Assembly: GCF_018614095.1 (NCBI RefSeq)
Contig: NZ_JAGGOY010000059.1
Location: forward strand, 137,980 to 198,027
Origin: Streptomyces sp. ISL-87
GTDB taxonomy: Bacteria; Actinomycetota; Actinomycetes; Streptomycetales; Streptomycetaceae
Direction: 5' to 3'
DNA length: 60,048 bases
The notes beneath the pieces were generated by a model. It was not told where the DNA came from. It ran no database searches and saw only the letters and a list, made by a program, of their open reading frames with translations. Below are positions 40,956 to 51,100 of the stretch, in pieces (positions within the stretch are counted from its first letter, which is position 1; each line of letters begins with the position of its first letter). A program made the position numbers and the translations under genes.

Positions 40956-42419
40956 ATGACCCAGTCGTCTGTGGAGCCCAAGACCACCGCGGAAGAGGCC
41001 GGCGACGGCTCTCTGAACCCCGCCGGACGTTCTTGGCTCGACCGGTATTTCCATATAACCCACAGAGGATCAAACGTCGGCAATGAGGTTCGTGGCGGCG
41101 TCACGACCTTCATGGCCATGGCGTACATCCTCCTGCTCAACCCGCTGATCCTCTCCGGCAAGGACGTCGCCGGAGACACCATGAGCCAGAAGGCCCTGAT
41201 CACGGCCACGGCTTTCGCCGCGGCCCTGACGACGCTCCTCATGGGCTTCGTGGGCAAGGTCCCGCTCGCCCTCGCCGCCGGCCTCTCCGTCTCCGGTGTG
41301 CTGTCCTCGCAGGTCGCCCCCCAGATGACCTGGCCGCAGGCCATGGGCATGTGCGTGATGTACGGCGTCGTGATCTGTCTCCTGGTCGTCACCGGCCTCC
41401 GCGAGATGATCATGAACGCGATCCCGCTCGCGCTCAAGCACGCCATCACCATGGGTATCGGCCTGTTCGTCGCCCTGATCGGCCTCGTGAAGGCCGGCTT
41501 CGTCGGACACGGCTCCGAGTTCGGCCCTCCGGTCCAGCTCGGTTCGGTCGGCGAGCTCGCCGGCTGGCCCGTCCTGCTCTTCTGCGTCACCCTGCTCACC
41601 ATCTTCATGCTGCAGGCCCGCAAGATCCGCGGCGCGATCCTGATCGGAATCGTCGGCGGAACCGTCCTCGCGGCCATCCTCAACGCCGTGGTCGACATCG
41701 ACCCGAAGGCGTGGAAGAACGGCCCGCCGGAGCTCTCCGGCTCCGCCGTCTCGATGCCCGACTTCTCGCTCTTCGGCAAGGTCGAGTTCGGCGGCTGGGG
41801 TGACGTCGGTGTCATGACGGTCGGCATGATCGTCTTCACCCTCGTGCTCGCCGGCTTCTTCGACGCGATGGCCACCATCATCGGCGTCGGCACCGAGGCC
41901 AAGCTCGCCGACGACAAGGGCCGCATGCCCGGCCTGTCCAAGGCACTGTTCATCGACGGCGCCGGTGGCGCCATCGGTGGTGTCGCGGGCGGCTCCGGCC
42001 AGACCGTGTTCGTCGAGTCCGCCACCGGCGTCGGTGAGGGAGCCCGCACAGGCCTCGCCTCCGTCGTCACCGGCCTGTTCTTCGCCGCCTGCCTCTTCTT
42101 CACCCCGATCACGCAGATCGTCCCGGGTGAGGTCGCCTCCGCGGCCCTGGTCGTCATCGGCGCGATGATGATGCAGAACGCCCGCCACGTGGACTGGGCC
42201 GACAGCGCGACCGCGATCCCGGTCTTCCTGACCGTCGTGATCATGCCGTTCACGTACCAGATCACCGCTGGTGTCGCGGTCGGTGTCATCTCCTACGTGG
42301 CCATCAAGATCGCGCAGGGCAAGGCCCGCGAGGTGGGTGCCTTCATGTGGGCGCTGACCGGGATCTTCGTGATCTACTTCGCGCTCCACCCGATCGAGGG
42401 ATGGCTCGGCGTCAGCTGA
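40956..42419 (+). CDS. NCS2/AzgA-type purine permease
   Basis: This membrane protein of about 487 aa has 12-14 predicted helices. It matches the AzgA-like branch (adenine, guanine, hypoxanthine uptake by proton symport). Signature segments are EVRGGVTTFMAMAYILLLNP near residue 50, ALKHAITMGIGLFVALIGL, and GAGGAIGGVAGGSGQTVFVE with the substrate-site residues. Position between xanthine dehydrogenase and the XdhC-like gene supports uptake of a purine base for catabolism. The exact base is not determined. Confidence 0.92.
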   Translation: MTQSSVEPKTTAEEAGDGSLNPAGRSWLDRYFHITHRGSNVGNEVRGGVTTFMAMAYILLLNPLILSGKDVAGDTMSQKALITATAFAAALTTLLMGFVGKVPLALAAGLSVSGVLSSQVAPQMTWPQAMGMCVMYGVVICLLVVTGLREMIMNAIPLALKHAITMGIGLFVALIGLVKAGFVGHGSEFGPPVQLGSVGELAGWPVLLFCVTLLTIFMLQARKIRGAILIGIVGGTVLAAILNAVVDIDPKAWKNGPPELSGSAVSMPDFSLFGKVEFGGWGDVGVMTVGMIVFTLVLAGFFDAMATIIGVGTEAKLADDKGRMPGLSKALFIDGAGGAIGGVAGGSGQTVFVESATGVGEGARTGLASVVTGLFFAACLFFTPITQIVPGEVASAALVVIGAMMMQNARHVDWADSATAIPVFLTVVIMPFTYQITAGVAVGVISYVAIKIAQGKAREVGAFMWALTGIFVIYFALHPIEGWLGVS

Positions 42420-42501
42420 CCCGGCCGGATTCCGATCCGTACAAAAGCCGCATCTTCCACGTATCCGATACTGGAAACCGAACCTCTCCGAGGAGGCCCC
42501 C

Positions 42502-43689
42502 ATGCTGGACATCGCCGACGAACTGAACCGGTGGGTCGAGCAGGGGCGTGACTTCGCCGTCGCCACGGTCGTGGCGGTCGGCGGGAGCGCGCCCAGGCAG
42601 CCCGGGGCCGCCCTGGCCGTCGACAGCGAGGGCACGGCGATCGGTTCCGTCTCCGGCGGATGCGTGGAGGGTGCGGTGTACGAGCTGTGCCAGCAGGCGC
42701 TGGAGGACGGCGAAACCGTCCAGGAGCGCTTCGGCTACAGCGACGACGATGCCTTCGCCGTGGGTCTGACCTGCGGCGGCATCATCGACATCCTGGTCAC
42801 CCCGGTTCCCGTGGGCTCTCCCGCGCGGGAGGTGTTCGCGGCCGCTCTGGCCGCCGCCGCCCGTGGGGAGGCGGCGGCGGTCGCGCGGATCGCCGAGGGT
42901 CCGGCCGAGCTCATGGGCCGCGCCGTGCTCGTCCGCGGCGGGGTCCGCGCCGACGGTCCCGGCGAGGTCCGCGGCGACGGCTCGTACGAGGGCGGCTTCG
43001 GCGGACACCCCGAGCTGGACCGCGCCATCGCCGAGGAAGCCCGCGCCATGCTGGACGCCGGCAAGACCGGGGTCCTGGAGATAGGCGCCGACGGCAGGCT
43101 CTGCGGAGAGCCCCTCAAGGTGCTGGTCGAGTCCAGCGTCCCGCCCCCGCGGATGATCGTCTTCGGTGCCATCGACTTCGCCTCCGCCCTGGTGCGGATC
43201 GGCAAATTCCTCGGCTACCACGTGACACTGTGCGACGCTCGGCCCGTCTTCGCCACGAAGAAGCGTTTCCCCGAGGCGGACGAGATCGTGGTCGACTGGC
43301 CGCACCGCTACCTGGAGAGCACGGACGTGGACGCCCGCACCGTCCTGTGCGTACTGACCCACGACGCCAAGTTCGATGTCCCCCTCCTCGAACTGGCCCT
43401 CAAGCTTCCCGTCGCGTACGTCGGCGCCATGGGCTCCCGCCGAACGCACGAGGACCGCAACAAGCGGCTCCGCGACGTCGGCGTGAGCGAGCTCGAACTG
43501 GCCCGGCTGCGCTCCCCGATCGGCCTGGACCTGGGCGCCCGCTCCCCGGAGGAGACCGCGCTGTCCATCGCCGCCGAGATCGTCGCCAACCGGCGCGGCG
43601 GCTCCGGCGCCGCCCTCACCGGCGCGCACATCCCGATCCACCCGGACACCTCGAACACGCTGATCGGCAGGATCGGCTCCGTCGCTTGA
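42502..43689 (+). CDS. XdhC/CoxI-family maturation protein
   Basis: This protein of about 395 aa has an N-terminal XdhC_CoxI domain (VVAVGGSAPRQPGAALAVDS, SGGCVEGAVYE, GLTCGGIIDILV) and a C-terminal Rossmann-like domain (MIVFGAIDFASALVRIGKFL, YVGAMGSRRTHEDR). In characterised members it binds the molybdenum cofactor and helps its sulfuration and insertion into xanthine dehydrogenase. It has a good ribosome-binding site (GAGGAGG) and is followed by a terminator, closing the purine locus. It should not be confused with the [2Fe-2S] subunit also named xdhC. Confidence 0.9.
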   Translation: MLDIADELNRWVEQGRDFAVATVVAVGGSAPRQPGAALAVDSEGTAIGSVSGGCVEGAVYELCQQALEDGETVQERFGYSDDDAFAVGLTCGGIIDILVTPVPVGSPAREVFAAALAAAARGEAAAVARIAEGPAELMGRAVLVRGGVRADGPGEVRGDGSYEGGFGGHPELDRAIAEEARAMLDAGKTGVLEIGADGRLCGEPLKVLVESSVPPPRMIVFGAIDFASALVRIGKFLGYHVTLCDARPVFATKKRFPEADEIVVDWPHRYLESTDVDARTVLCVLTHDAKFDVPLLELALKLPVAYVGAMGSRRTHEDRNKRLRDVGVSELELARLRSPIGLDLGARSPEETALSIAAEIVANRRGGSGAALTGAHIPIHPDTSNTLIGRIGSVA

Positions 43690-43713
43690 AGCGTGTGAGA
43701 TGTAGCGTGTGAG

Positions 43714-43748
43714 AAAAGGGCGCATCCCCCTGGGGGTTGCGCCCTTTT
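43714..43748 (+). terminator. Rho-independent terminator after the XdhC/CoxI gene
   Basis: AAAAGGGCGCATCCCCC (43714-43730) pairs almost fully with GGGGGTTGCGCCCTTTT (43732-43748), leaving a one-base loop on paper and a run of T. This is the clearest classical terminator in the window. Confidence 0.9.
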
Positions 43749-43806
43749 GCTCTTGCGCCTATTTTACCGGCCGGTAACAGCGCCTTCCCGCAACGGAGTT
43801 GAGCGG

Positions 43807-45075
43807 ATGTCCCGGACCGTCAAGCGTAGCGCCCGCACCCCCGTACGTACGCTCCTCGCCATGGCGGCCGGCTGCGCCCTGGCCGCGGCCACGCTCGGGG
43901 CTGCCCCGGTCCCCTCCGCCGCCGCCGACCTGCGGGAGGTGCTGTTCGTCGGGAACAACTGGGAGGGGACCGCCGATGTCCTGGCCTCGACCGGCGATCT
44001 CGGCAAGGTCGGGCGGATCAACGTGGTCCCCGACAAGGAGGAGCGGCTCCGGGAGATCTACCTCAACCCCGTGAAGCTCGGCTACTTTCTGGGCATCCGC
44101 GCCACCGCCGGCGAGGGGCACGACCAGTTTGTGGACGACATGTACACCACCCCGGACGGCTCCGCGGTCGTCGCCTCCCGGCCCAGCTTCGCCGACGTCG
44201 TCTCGATCGACGTGCGGACCGGGCGGATCAACTGGCGCTTCCCCGTAGCCGGTTACCGATCCGACCACATGGCGGTCTCGCCGGACGGAACCCGGGTCGC
44301 GGTATCCGCCTCCACCGCCAACACCGTGCACGTCCTCGACATCGCCACGGGCCGGCAGGTCGGCTCCTTCGCCACCGGCGACAAGCCCCACGAGAACAGT
44401 TTCACCCGTGACGGCCGCTACCTGTGGAACAGCGCCATCGGCGACGTGACCTCCGCCCTCGACGCGTCCTGGCTGGACTGGACGAAGGGCGACCGGAAGA
44501 TCACCGTCGTCGACGCGCAGACGTTCCGTACGGTCCGCGTGATCGACATGCGCGAGCGGCTGGACGCCTTCGGGCGGCCGGACCTCTCCGACGCCGTGCG
44601 GCCGATGTCCTTCAGCCCCGACGAGACGAAGCTCTACTTCCAGGTGTCGTTCTTCAACGGGATCGTGGAGTACGACGTGGCCACCGACCGGATCACCCGG
44701 GTCAAGGAATTCCCGCAGAACCCGGCCACCAGCAAGGACCGCACCACCTGGGTCAACGACTCGCGCCACCACGGCATGTCCATGAGCCCGGACGGCGCCA
44801 AGCTCTGCGTCGCGGGAACCATGGATGACTACGCGGCCGTCGTGGACCGGGCCACCCTCACCGAGGGGCCGCCGGTGCCCGCCGACAAGCCCTACTGGGC
44901 CACGGTCGACGGGGACGGCAGCGGCTGTGTGATCTCCGAGAGCGGCGCCGACAGGGTCACCGCCATCGACTTCGCCACCGGCGCCAAGCGAGTGTCCGTA
45001 CCCGTCGGCGACCATCCGCAGCGGGTCCGGCTCGGGCACGTTCCGGCTGGCTGGACCGGTCCCGGGTCGCGGTAG
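43807..45075 (+). CDS. Secreted YncE-like beta-propeller protein
   Basis: This protein of about 422 aa has a signal peptide (basic SRTVKRSARTPVRT, hydrophobic core, cleavage near PSAAA) and then beta-propeller blades with repeated SPDGTRVAVS, SPDETKLYFQ and SPDGAKLCVA motifs, as in YncE/NHL-type surface proteins. It is probably extracellular and binds a ligand or cell-wall component; there is no catalytic signature. ATG 43807 has GGAG 8 nt upstream. It is convergent with geosmin synthase, and a shared hairpin separates them. Confidence 0.75.
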   Translation: MSRTVKRSARTPVRTLLAMAAGCALAAATLGAAPVPSAAADLREVLFVGNNWEGTADVLASTGDLGKVGRINVVPDKEERLREIYLNPVKLGYFLGIRATAGEGHDQFVDDMYTTPDGSAVVASRPSFADVVSIDVRTGRINWRFPVAGYRSDHMAVSPDGTRVAVSASTANTVHVLDIATGRQVGSFATGDKPHENSFTRDGRYLWNSAIGDVTSALDASWLDWTKGDRKITVVDAQTFRTVRVIDMRERLDAFGRPDLSDAVRPMSFSPDETKLYFQVSFFNGIVEYDVATDRITRVKEFPQNPATSKDRTTWVNDSRHHGMSMSPDGAKLCVAGTMDDYAAVVDRATLTEGPPVPADKPYWATVDGDGSGCVISESGADRVTAIDFATGAKRVSVPVGDHPQRVRLGHVPAGWTGPGSR

Positions 45076-45099
45076 GTGCTCCTGGCTGGTCGGCTGGTC

Positions 45100-45130
45100 G
45101 GCGGGGGCGGGCGAGCGGTCCGCCCCCGCC
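45100..45130. terminator. Bidirectional hairpin between convergent genes
   Basis: GGCGGGGGCGG (45100-45110) pairs with CCGCCCCCGCC (45120-45130) around a 9-nt loop. It lies between the convergent ends of the propeller protein and geosmin synthase genes. Confidence 0.75.
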
Positions 45131-45142
45131 GGGTTCGGCAGG

Positions 45143-47359
45143 TCAGCCGGGCAGCGAGACCCGGGTGGCCGACATGCCGAAGCCGGAGCTCCAGACGCCC
45201 GCGGACAGCCCGCCCGGGAGCCGGTGCAGATCCTCCTCACGGTAACGAATCGTCCTCTGGTGCCAGTTGAGGATCGCGGCAAGCCAGTCCTGCAACTCGA
45301 CCACATACGCGTCGAGTCCGGCCCGCGCCTTCCCGTCCAGCTTCCAGTCGTCGTAGAGCAGCGGCAGCTGGTTCGCGACGATGTGCTCGAACTCCTCCAT
45401 GCGCTGCGTCATCAGTGAATGGCAGATGTGCAGAGCCTGCGGATAGCCGATGTCGAAGAAGTTCCGGGTGACGAGCACGTAGTTGTGCACCTCGCCCTCG
45501 ACTTCCACCTCCTTCTGGTACGAGAAAACGTCGTTGATCAGGCAGGCGGCGTCGGCGGCCGCGCTCTCCAGCGAGCGGATGGTCCCGGAGGCGTAGATCT
45601 CGTCGGGGATGCCCCGGCCCGCCTGGCCGAGCCGGCACAGGTACATCGTCAGGTGCGAGCCGAAGGTGTGGCGGCGCATCTCGGCGTAGTCCACCGGGTC
45701 CGGGATGCGGCCCAGGATCTGGTTCTCCACCTCCCACACCCAGCTCGCCAGCATGTTCACGAGCGTGGTGCGGAATTCCGACCGGACCCCGGGGGTCATG
45801 TCCCGCGTGGTGCGCACCCACAGATCACCCAGGGAGCGCTCCATCGCGGTTAGCGGCGTGGGCTGCTCGGCGTGGTCGACCGGGATCATCGCGACGAGCC
45901 GGGCCGTTGTCGCCTTGGCCGCCGGGAGGTTCTTGGCCTGGGCGAAGGCCACCGGGTAGTAGTCGTCCCCGTACGTCCCCCAGGTCAGCCAGCACGCGTT
46001 GAGCAGCAGCGCTTCGCGGGTGGCGTCGGGGTCGAGGCCGGCCGAGCAGAGCGCGAAGTCGTAGCCGCGCAGTTTCTGTTCGTTCCAGATCGCGGAGCCG
46101 GGGTCGCCGGGCTGCGCGTCGAGCAGGCCCATGTCCCGGGACCACGCGACGGATCCCTCGCGGGCGTACGCGTAGTGCGGGCTGAGGGAGAGCTTGAAGG
46201 GCATGTAGACGTCCGGGATGACGGACGGGCCCGTGGGCTCGAAGGGGACGTGCGTGAAGGACCGGCGGCGCAGGTCCAGCGCGCGCGGCGCCAGGATCGA
46301 CCGGAGGTCCAGGGACGTGGTGCCGACTCCGGAGGGGAGGAAGGGCAGGGTGAGCGGGGCGGTGGGACGGGCCTCCTCGTTCATGTAGCGGCTGGAGGCC
46401 ATGTGCCACTCGTGGCCGCCGGACTGCCAGTCCTGGAGGCCCTTGGCGTACGCGAGGACGGCCGCGATCTCCGCCGGGTTCAGCGTGTGGTCGGCGATGA
46501 GCTGGGGGAGTTCGGACAGCGCGGTCTGCTCGAACTGGTGGAGTCGGGAGGTGAGGAGGTCGTTGGCGGCGTCGGCGGCCTCTTGGGTGGTGCAGCCGAG
46601 GAAGGTCTCCAACACCAGGACGGCGTTGGAGAGTTCGCCCTCGTCGGCGACCTCGCGCTGGTAGGAGAAGATGTCGTTCCTGATGTGCACGGCGTCGGAG
46701 AAGGCGTCGCGGAGCACGCCGAGCGGGCGTGAGTGCGCGACGCGCGCCGGGACCTCGGCCGAGACGTACTCGATCAGGCCGGCGGACCAGGGGGCGCCGC
46801 CCACCTTGCGGCGCATCTCGATGTATTCGAGCGGGTTCGCCACCCGCCCGATGTTGATGTTGGCGAGCTCCCACATCGATTCGTTGAGGAGGTTCCTGGT
46901 CGACTCGGAGAATCGTTCCCGCCAGTCCATCGACATCGCCGGCACCGTCCGGGCCCACAGGTCGGCGAGCCCCGCCTCGACCGGGTTGGTCGGCTCGGGG
47001 AAACCCTCGGCCAGGTCCATCGGCATGAAGGCGGCGAGCCGGTCGAGGTACTCCTTGGCGCCGGTGCGGTCCTGGGTGCGCTTGTACATCTCCAGGAAGT
47101 GGTCGTCGAAGAAGAACACCCACACGTACCAGTCGGTGACCAGGGACAGCGCCTCGCTGTCGCAGTCGGGGTGGGTGTACGCGCACAGCAGCGCGTAGTC
47201 GTGCGAGTCGAGGTCGCTCTCCTCCCAGACGCCGGAACCTTCCAGCATCCCGAAGTCGCGGGCCCATCGCTTGGTGTGGGCCCTCGCGTCCTCCAGGTGG
47301 GGGTTCAGTCGTGCCGGATAAGGCACGTAGAAATCCGGCAGTTGAAACGGCTGCGTCAC
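45143..47359 (-). CDS. geoA: Germacradienol/geosmin synthase (bifunctional terpene cyclase)
   Basis: This protein of about 738 aa has two terpene synthase domains. The N-terminal domain carries the Mg-binding DDHFLE (85-90) and NDIFSYQRE (228-236) and cyclises farnesyl diphosphate to germacradienol. The C-terminal domain has the atypical DDYYP (465-469) and NDVFSYQKE (609-617) and converts germacradienol to geosmin. These motifs and the length are those of the S. coelicolor enzyme. GTG 47359 was chosen because VTQPFQLPDFYVPYPARLNP matches the canonical N-terminus. It is monocistronic. Confidence 0.96.
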   Translation of the reverse strand: MTQPFQLPDFYVPYPARLNPHLEDARAHTKRWARDFGMLEGSGVWEESDLDSHDYALLCAYTHPDCDSEALSLVTDWYVWVFFFDDHFLEMYKRTQDRTGAKEYLDRLAAFMPMDLAEGFPEPTNPVEAGLADLWARTVPAMSMDWRERFSESTRNLLNESMWELANINIGRVANPLEYIEMRRKVGGAPWSAGLIEYVSAEVPARVAHSRPLGVLRDAFSDAVHIRNDIFSYQREVADEGELSNAVLVLETFLGCTTQEAADAANDLLTSRLHQFEQTALSELPQLIADHTLNPAEIAAVLAYAKGLQDWQSGGHEWHMASSRYMNEEARPTAPLTLPFLPSGVGTTSLDLRSILAPRALDLRRRSFTHVPFEPTGPSVIPDVYMPFKLSLSPHYAYAREGSVAWSRDMGLLDAQPGDPGSAIWNEQKLRGYDFALCSAGLDPDATREALLLNACWLTWGTYGDDYYPVAFAQAKNLPAAKATTARLVAMIPVDHAEQPTPLTAMERSLGDLWVRTTRDMTPGVRSEFRTTLVNMLASWVWEVENQILGRIPDPVDYAEMRRHTFGSHLTMYLCRLGQAGRGIPDEIYASGTIRSLESAAADAACLINDVFSYQKEVEVEGEVHNYVLVTRNFFDIGYPQALHICHSLMTQRMEEFEHIVANQLPLLYDDWKLDGKARAGLDAYVVELQDWLAAILNWHQRTIRYREEDLHRLPGGLSAGVWSSGFGMSATRVSLPG

Positions 47360-47556
47360 GGCGGGGTGGGCCTTTCCTCTGTCTGTCTCGCCGGGCCCCC
47401 CGTACGAGATCAGCAGTGCCCTACCCTGGTGCCGTTGGGATAAGGGGGAGTTCACCGCTTCAGGTGACGGAAGCGTCGTTCGGCGACACCGGGGCCTGCC
47501 GGGGGATAAAAGGGGTCCGCGCGCAGGTGTCCGGGGGACCCCCCCATACTTCAGCC

Positions 47557-48144
47557 ATGAACATGTCTGACTCGGGTGTCGGTCGCGGGACGCGCGGGAT
47601 GTGCGGGGCCCGCGGGGTGCTGGCCCTCGTGGTCGTGGCGGGCGGGCTGACCGGGTGCTCGCTGCTCTCGCCGTTCACCACGTGCCGGGGAACGGGACCG
47701 GCGCTGGAACGGCTGGCCGGGTACCCCGTGCTGGAGGCGCGGCCCGAGGGGGCTGCCGCACCACCCGGGGCCGACGGGGCCGGCGAGGCCGACGGCGCTG
47801 TCGCGTCGGAGTGTCTCGACGACAGCGGGGACGCCTGGATGTACGCGCGCCGGGTCTACGTGGCGCCGGTGGGCCGCGGGGAGGTGCTCCGGTTCTACCG
47901 CGAGGCGGCCGCCGCGGACGGCTGGAAGGAGGCGCGGAACTCATCGGGGGTGCCGGCCGATGTGGCCGGGCTGTGCTTCTCCCGTGGCGGCGAGGGGAAC
48001 TGGCGCGAGCTCGACCTGAGCTTCATGCCGGCGTCGGAGGCGAAGGAGTTCTACGGCTACGAGCCGCCGGCGGACCCCCGCGCCGAGACCTTCTACTCGA
48101 TAGAGGTCGGCGCGGGGGTGGACGGGGAGCGGCTCGACTGCTGA
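47557..48144 (+). CDS. Putative lipoprotein
   Basis: This protein of about 195 aa has a lipoprotein signal: hydrophobic VLALVVVAGG and lipobox LTGC before SLLSPF. The mature region has three or four cysteines (TTCRG, SECLDD, GLCFS and the terminal LDC) that could form disulfides, and no recognised domain. ATG 47557 was chosen; CATACT about 10 bp upstream and no ribosome-binding site suggest a leaderless transcript. It is convergent with cobN, 15 bp between stops. Function unknown. Confidence 0.7.
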   Translation: MNMSDSGVGRGTRGMCGARGVLALVVVAGGLTGCSLLSPFTTCRGTGPALERLAGYPVLEARPEGAAAPPGADGAGEADGAVASECLDDSGDAWMYARRVYVAPVGRGEVLRFYREAAAADGWKEARNSSGVPADVAGLCFSRGGEGNWRELDLSFMPASEAKEFYGYEPPADPRAETFYSIEVGAGVDGERLDC

Positions 48145-48159
48145 GGGGCCTTGCGGCCG

Positions 48160-51100
48160 CTACTCCGCGTCGCCCTCCAGGTTGCCCTCCGTGTCCAGGT
48201 ACACCTGGCGCAGGGATTCCAGGATCTGCGGGTCCGGCTTCTCCCACATGCCGCGGGACTCCGCCTCGAGAAGGCGCTCCGCGATGCCGTGCAGGGCCCA
48301 GGGGTTCGCCTCCTCCAGGAAGGCGCGGTTTTCCGGGTCCAGGACGTAGGTCTCCGTCAGCTTGTCGTACATCCAGTCGGCCACCACGCCCGTCGTCGCG
48401 TCGTAGCCGAAGAGGTAGTCCACGGTCGCGGCCAGCTCGAAGGCGCCCTTGTAGCCGTGGCGGCGCATCGCCTCGATCCACTTCGGGTTGACCACGCGGG
48501 CGCGGAACACCCGCGAGGTCTCCTCGACCAGGGTGCGGGTCTTGACCGTCTCCGGGCGGGTGGAGTCACCGATGTACGCCTCCGGGGCCGTGCCGCGAAG
48601 GGCGCGGACGGTGGCCACCATGCCGCCGTGATACTGGAAGTAGTCGTCCGAGTCCGCGATGTCGTGCTCACGGGTGTCCGTGTTCTTCGCGGCCACCGTG
48701 ATGCGCTTGTACGCCGTCTCCATCTCGGAGCGCGCCGGGCGGCCCTCCAGGCCGCGGCCGTACGCGTACCCGCCCCACACCGTGTAGACCTCCGCGAGGT
48801 CGGCGTCGGTACGCCAGTCGCGCGAGTCGATCAGCTGGAGGATGCCGGCGCCGTACGTGCCCGGGCGCGAGCCGAAGATACGGGTCGTCGCGCGCCGCTC
48901 GTCGCCGTGCTCGGCCAGGTCCGCCTGGGCGTGGGCCCGGATGAAGTTCTGGTCGGCCGGCTCGTCGAGCGAGGCGGCGAGCCGGACGGCGTCGTCCAGC
49001 AGCCCGATGACGTGCGGGAACGCGTCGCGGAAGAAGCCCGAGATGCGCAGGGTGACATCGATGCGGGGGCGGCCGAGTTCGGCGAGCGGGATCGGCTCCA
49101 GGCCGGTCACGCGGCGCGAGGCCTCGTCCCAGACCGGGCGGACGCCGAGCAGGGCGAGCGCCTCCGCCACGTCGTCGCCCGAGGTGCGCATCGCGCTCGT
49201 GCCCCACAGGGACAGGCCGACGGACGCGGGCCATTCGCCGTTGTCCGTGCGGTAGCGGGTGAGGAGGGAGTCGGCCAGTGCCTGACCCGTCTCCCAGGCG
49301 AGGCGCGAGGGGACGGCCTTCGGGTCCACGGAGTAGAAGTTGCGGCCCGTGGGGAGGACGTTGACCAGGCCGCGCAGCGGCGAGCCGGACGGGCCGGCCG
49401 GGACGAAGGAGCCGTCCAGGGCGCTCACCACGTGGGCGATCTCATCGGTCGTGCCGGCCAGGCGCGGCACGACCTCGGAGGCCGCGAAGTCCAGTACGGC
49501 CACCACGTCCGCCGAGTACCCGGCGGCGACCGAAGCCACCGCACCGGGGGACCAGTTGGCGTCCTCCATCGCCTGGACCAGCGCGCGGGCCGCCTCCTCC
49601 GCCTCGTCGGCGGTGGTACGGGTGGCCGCCGACTCGTCCAGGCCCAGCGCCTCGCGCAGGCCGGGCAGGGCAGTGGTGCCGCCCCAGATCTGCCGGGCGC
49701 GCAGGATGGCGAGGACCAGGTTGACCCGGGCCGCGCCGGTCGGGGCGCCGCCCAGGACGTGCAGGCCGTCGCGGATCTGGGCGTCCTTGACCTCGCACAG
49801 CCAGCCGTCGACGTGGAGGAGGAAGTCGTCGAAGCCGTCGTCGTCCGGGCGCTCGGCGAGGCCCAGGTCGTGGTCGAGCTTCGCGGCCTGGATCAGGGTC
49901 CAGATCTGGGCGCGGATGGCCGGGAGTTTGGCCGGGTCCATCGCCGAGATCTGGGCGTACTCGTCGAGGTGCTGCTCCAGGCGGGCGATGTCGCCGTAGG
50001 ACTCGGCGCGCGCCATCGGCGGCACCAGGTGGTCGACCAGGGTGGCGTGCACGCGGCGCTTCGCCTGGGTGCCCTCGCCCGGGTCGTTGACCAGGAACGG
50101 GTAGATGAGGGGCAGGTCGCCGAGCGCGGCGTCGGGCGCGCAGGCCGCGGAGAGGCCGGCGTTCTTGCCCGGCAGCCACTCCAGGTTGCCGTGCTTGCCC
50201 AGGTGGATCATCGCGTCGGCGCCGAAACCGCCGTCCTCGGCGCGGGCCTGGATCCAGCGGTACGCGGCCAGGTAGTGGTGCGACGGCGGCAGGTCCGGGT
50301 CGTGGTAGATCGCGATCGGGTTCTCGCCGAAGCCACGCGGCGGCTGGATCAGGATGAGGAGGTTCCCGCGGCGCAGGGCCGCCAGGACGATGTCGCCCTC
50401 GGGGTTGGCGGAGCGGTCGACGAACATGCTGCCCGGGGCCTCGCCCCAGTGCTGCTCGACGCTCTCGCGCAGTTCGGCGGGGAGTTCGGCGTACCACCGC
50501 TTGTAGTCGGCGGCCGGGATGCGGACCGGGTTGCGGGCCAGCTGCTCCTCGGTCAGCCAGTCCTGGTCGTGGCCGCCGGCCTCGATCAGGGCGCGGATCA
50601 GCTCGTCGCCGTCGCCGGAGACCAGGCCCGGGATGTCCTCGACGGGGCCGAAGTCGTAGCCGCCGGAGATCAGCGTGCGCAGCAGTTCGACGGCGCTGGC
50701 CGGGGTGTCGAGGCCGACCGCGTTGCCGATGCGGGAGTGCTTGGTGGGGTACGCGGAGAGGACCAGGGCCACCCGCTTGTCGCGGCGCTCGATGTGCCGC
50801 AGGCGGGCGTGGCGTACGGCGATACCGGCGACCCGGGCGGCCCGCTCGGGGTCGGCCACGTAGGCGGGCAGGCCGTCCTCGTCGAGCTCCTTGAAGGAGA
50901 ACGGGACGGTGATCAGGCGGCCGTCGAACTCGGGCACGGCGACCTGGGTGGCGGCGTCGAGGGGGGAGAGACCCTCGTCGCTCTCCTCCCAGGCGCTGCG
51001 GGAGCCGGTGAGGCACAGGGCCTGGAGGATCGGCACGCCGAGCGCGGCGAGCGCGCCCGCGTCCCAGGACTCGTCGTCACCGCCGGCCGAGGCGGTGGCG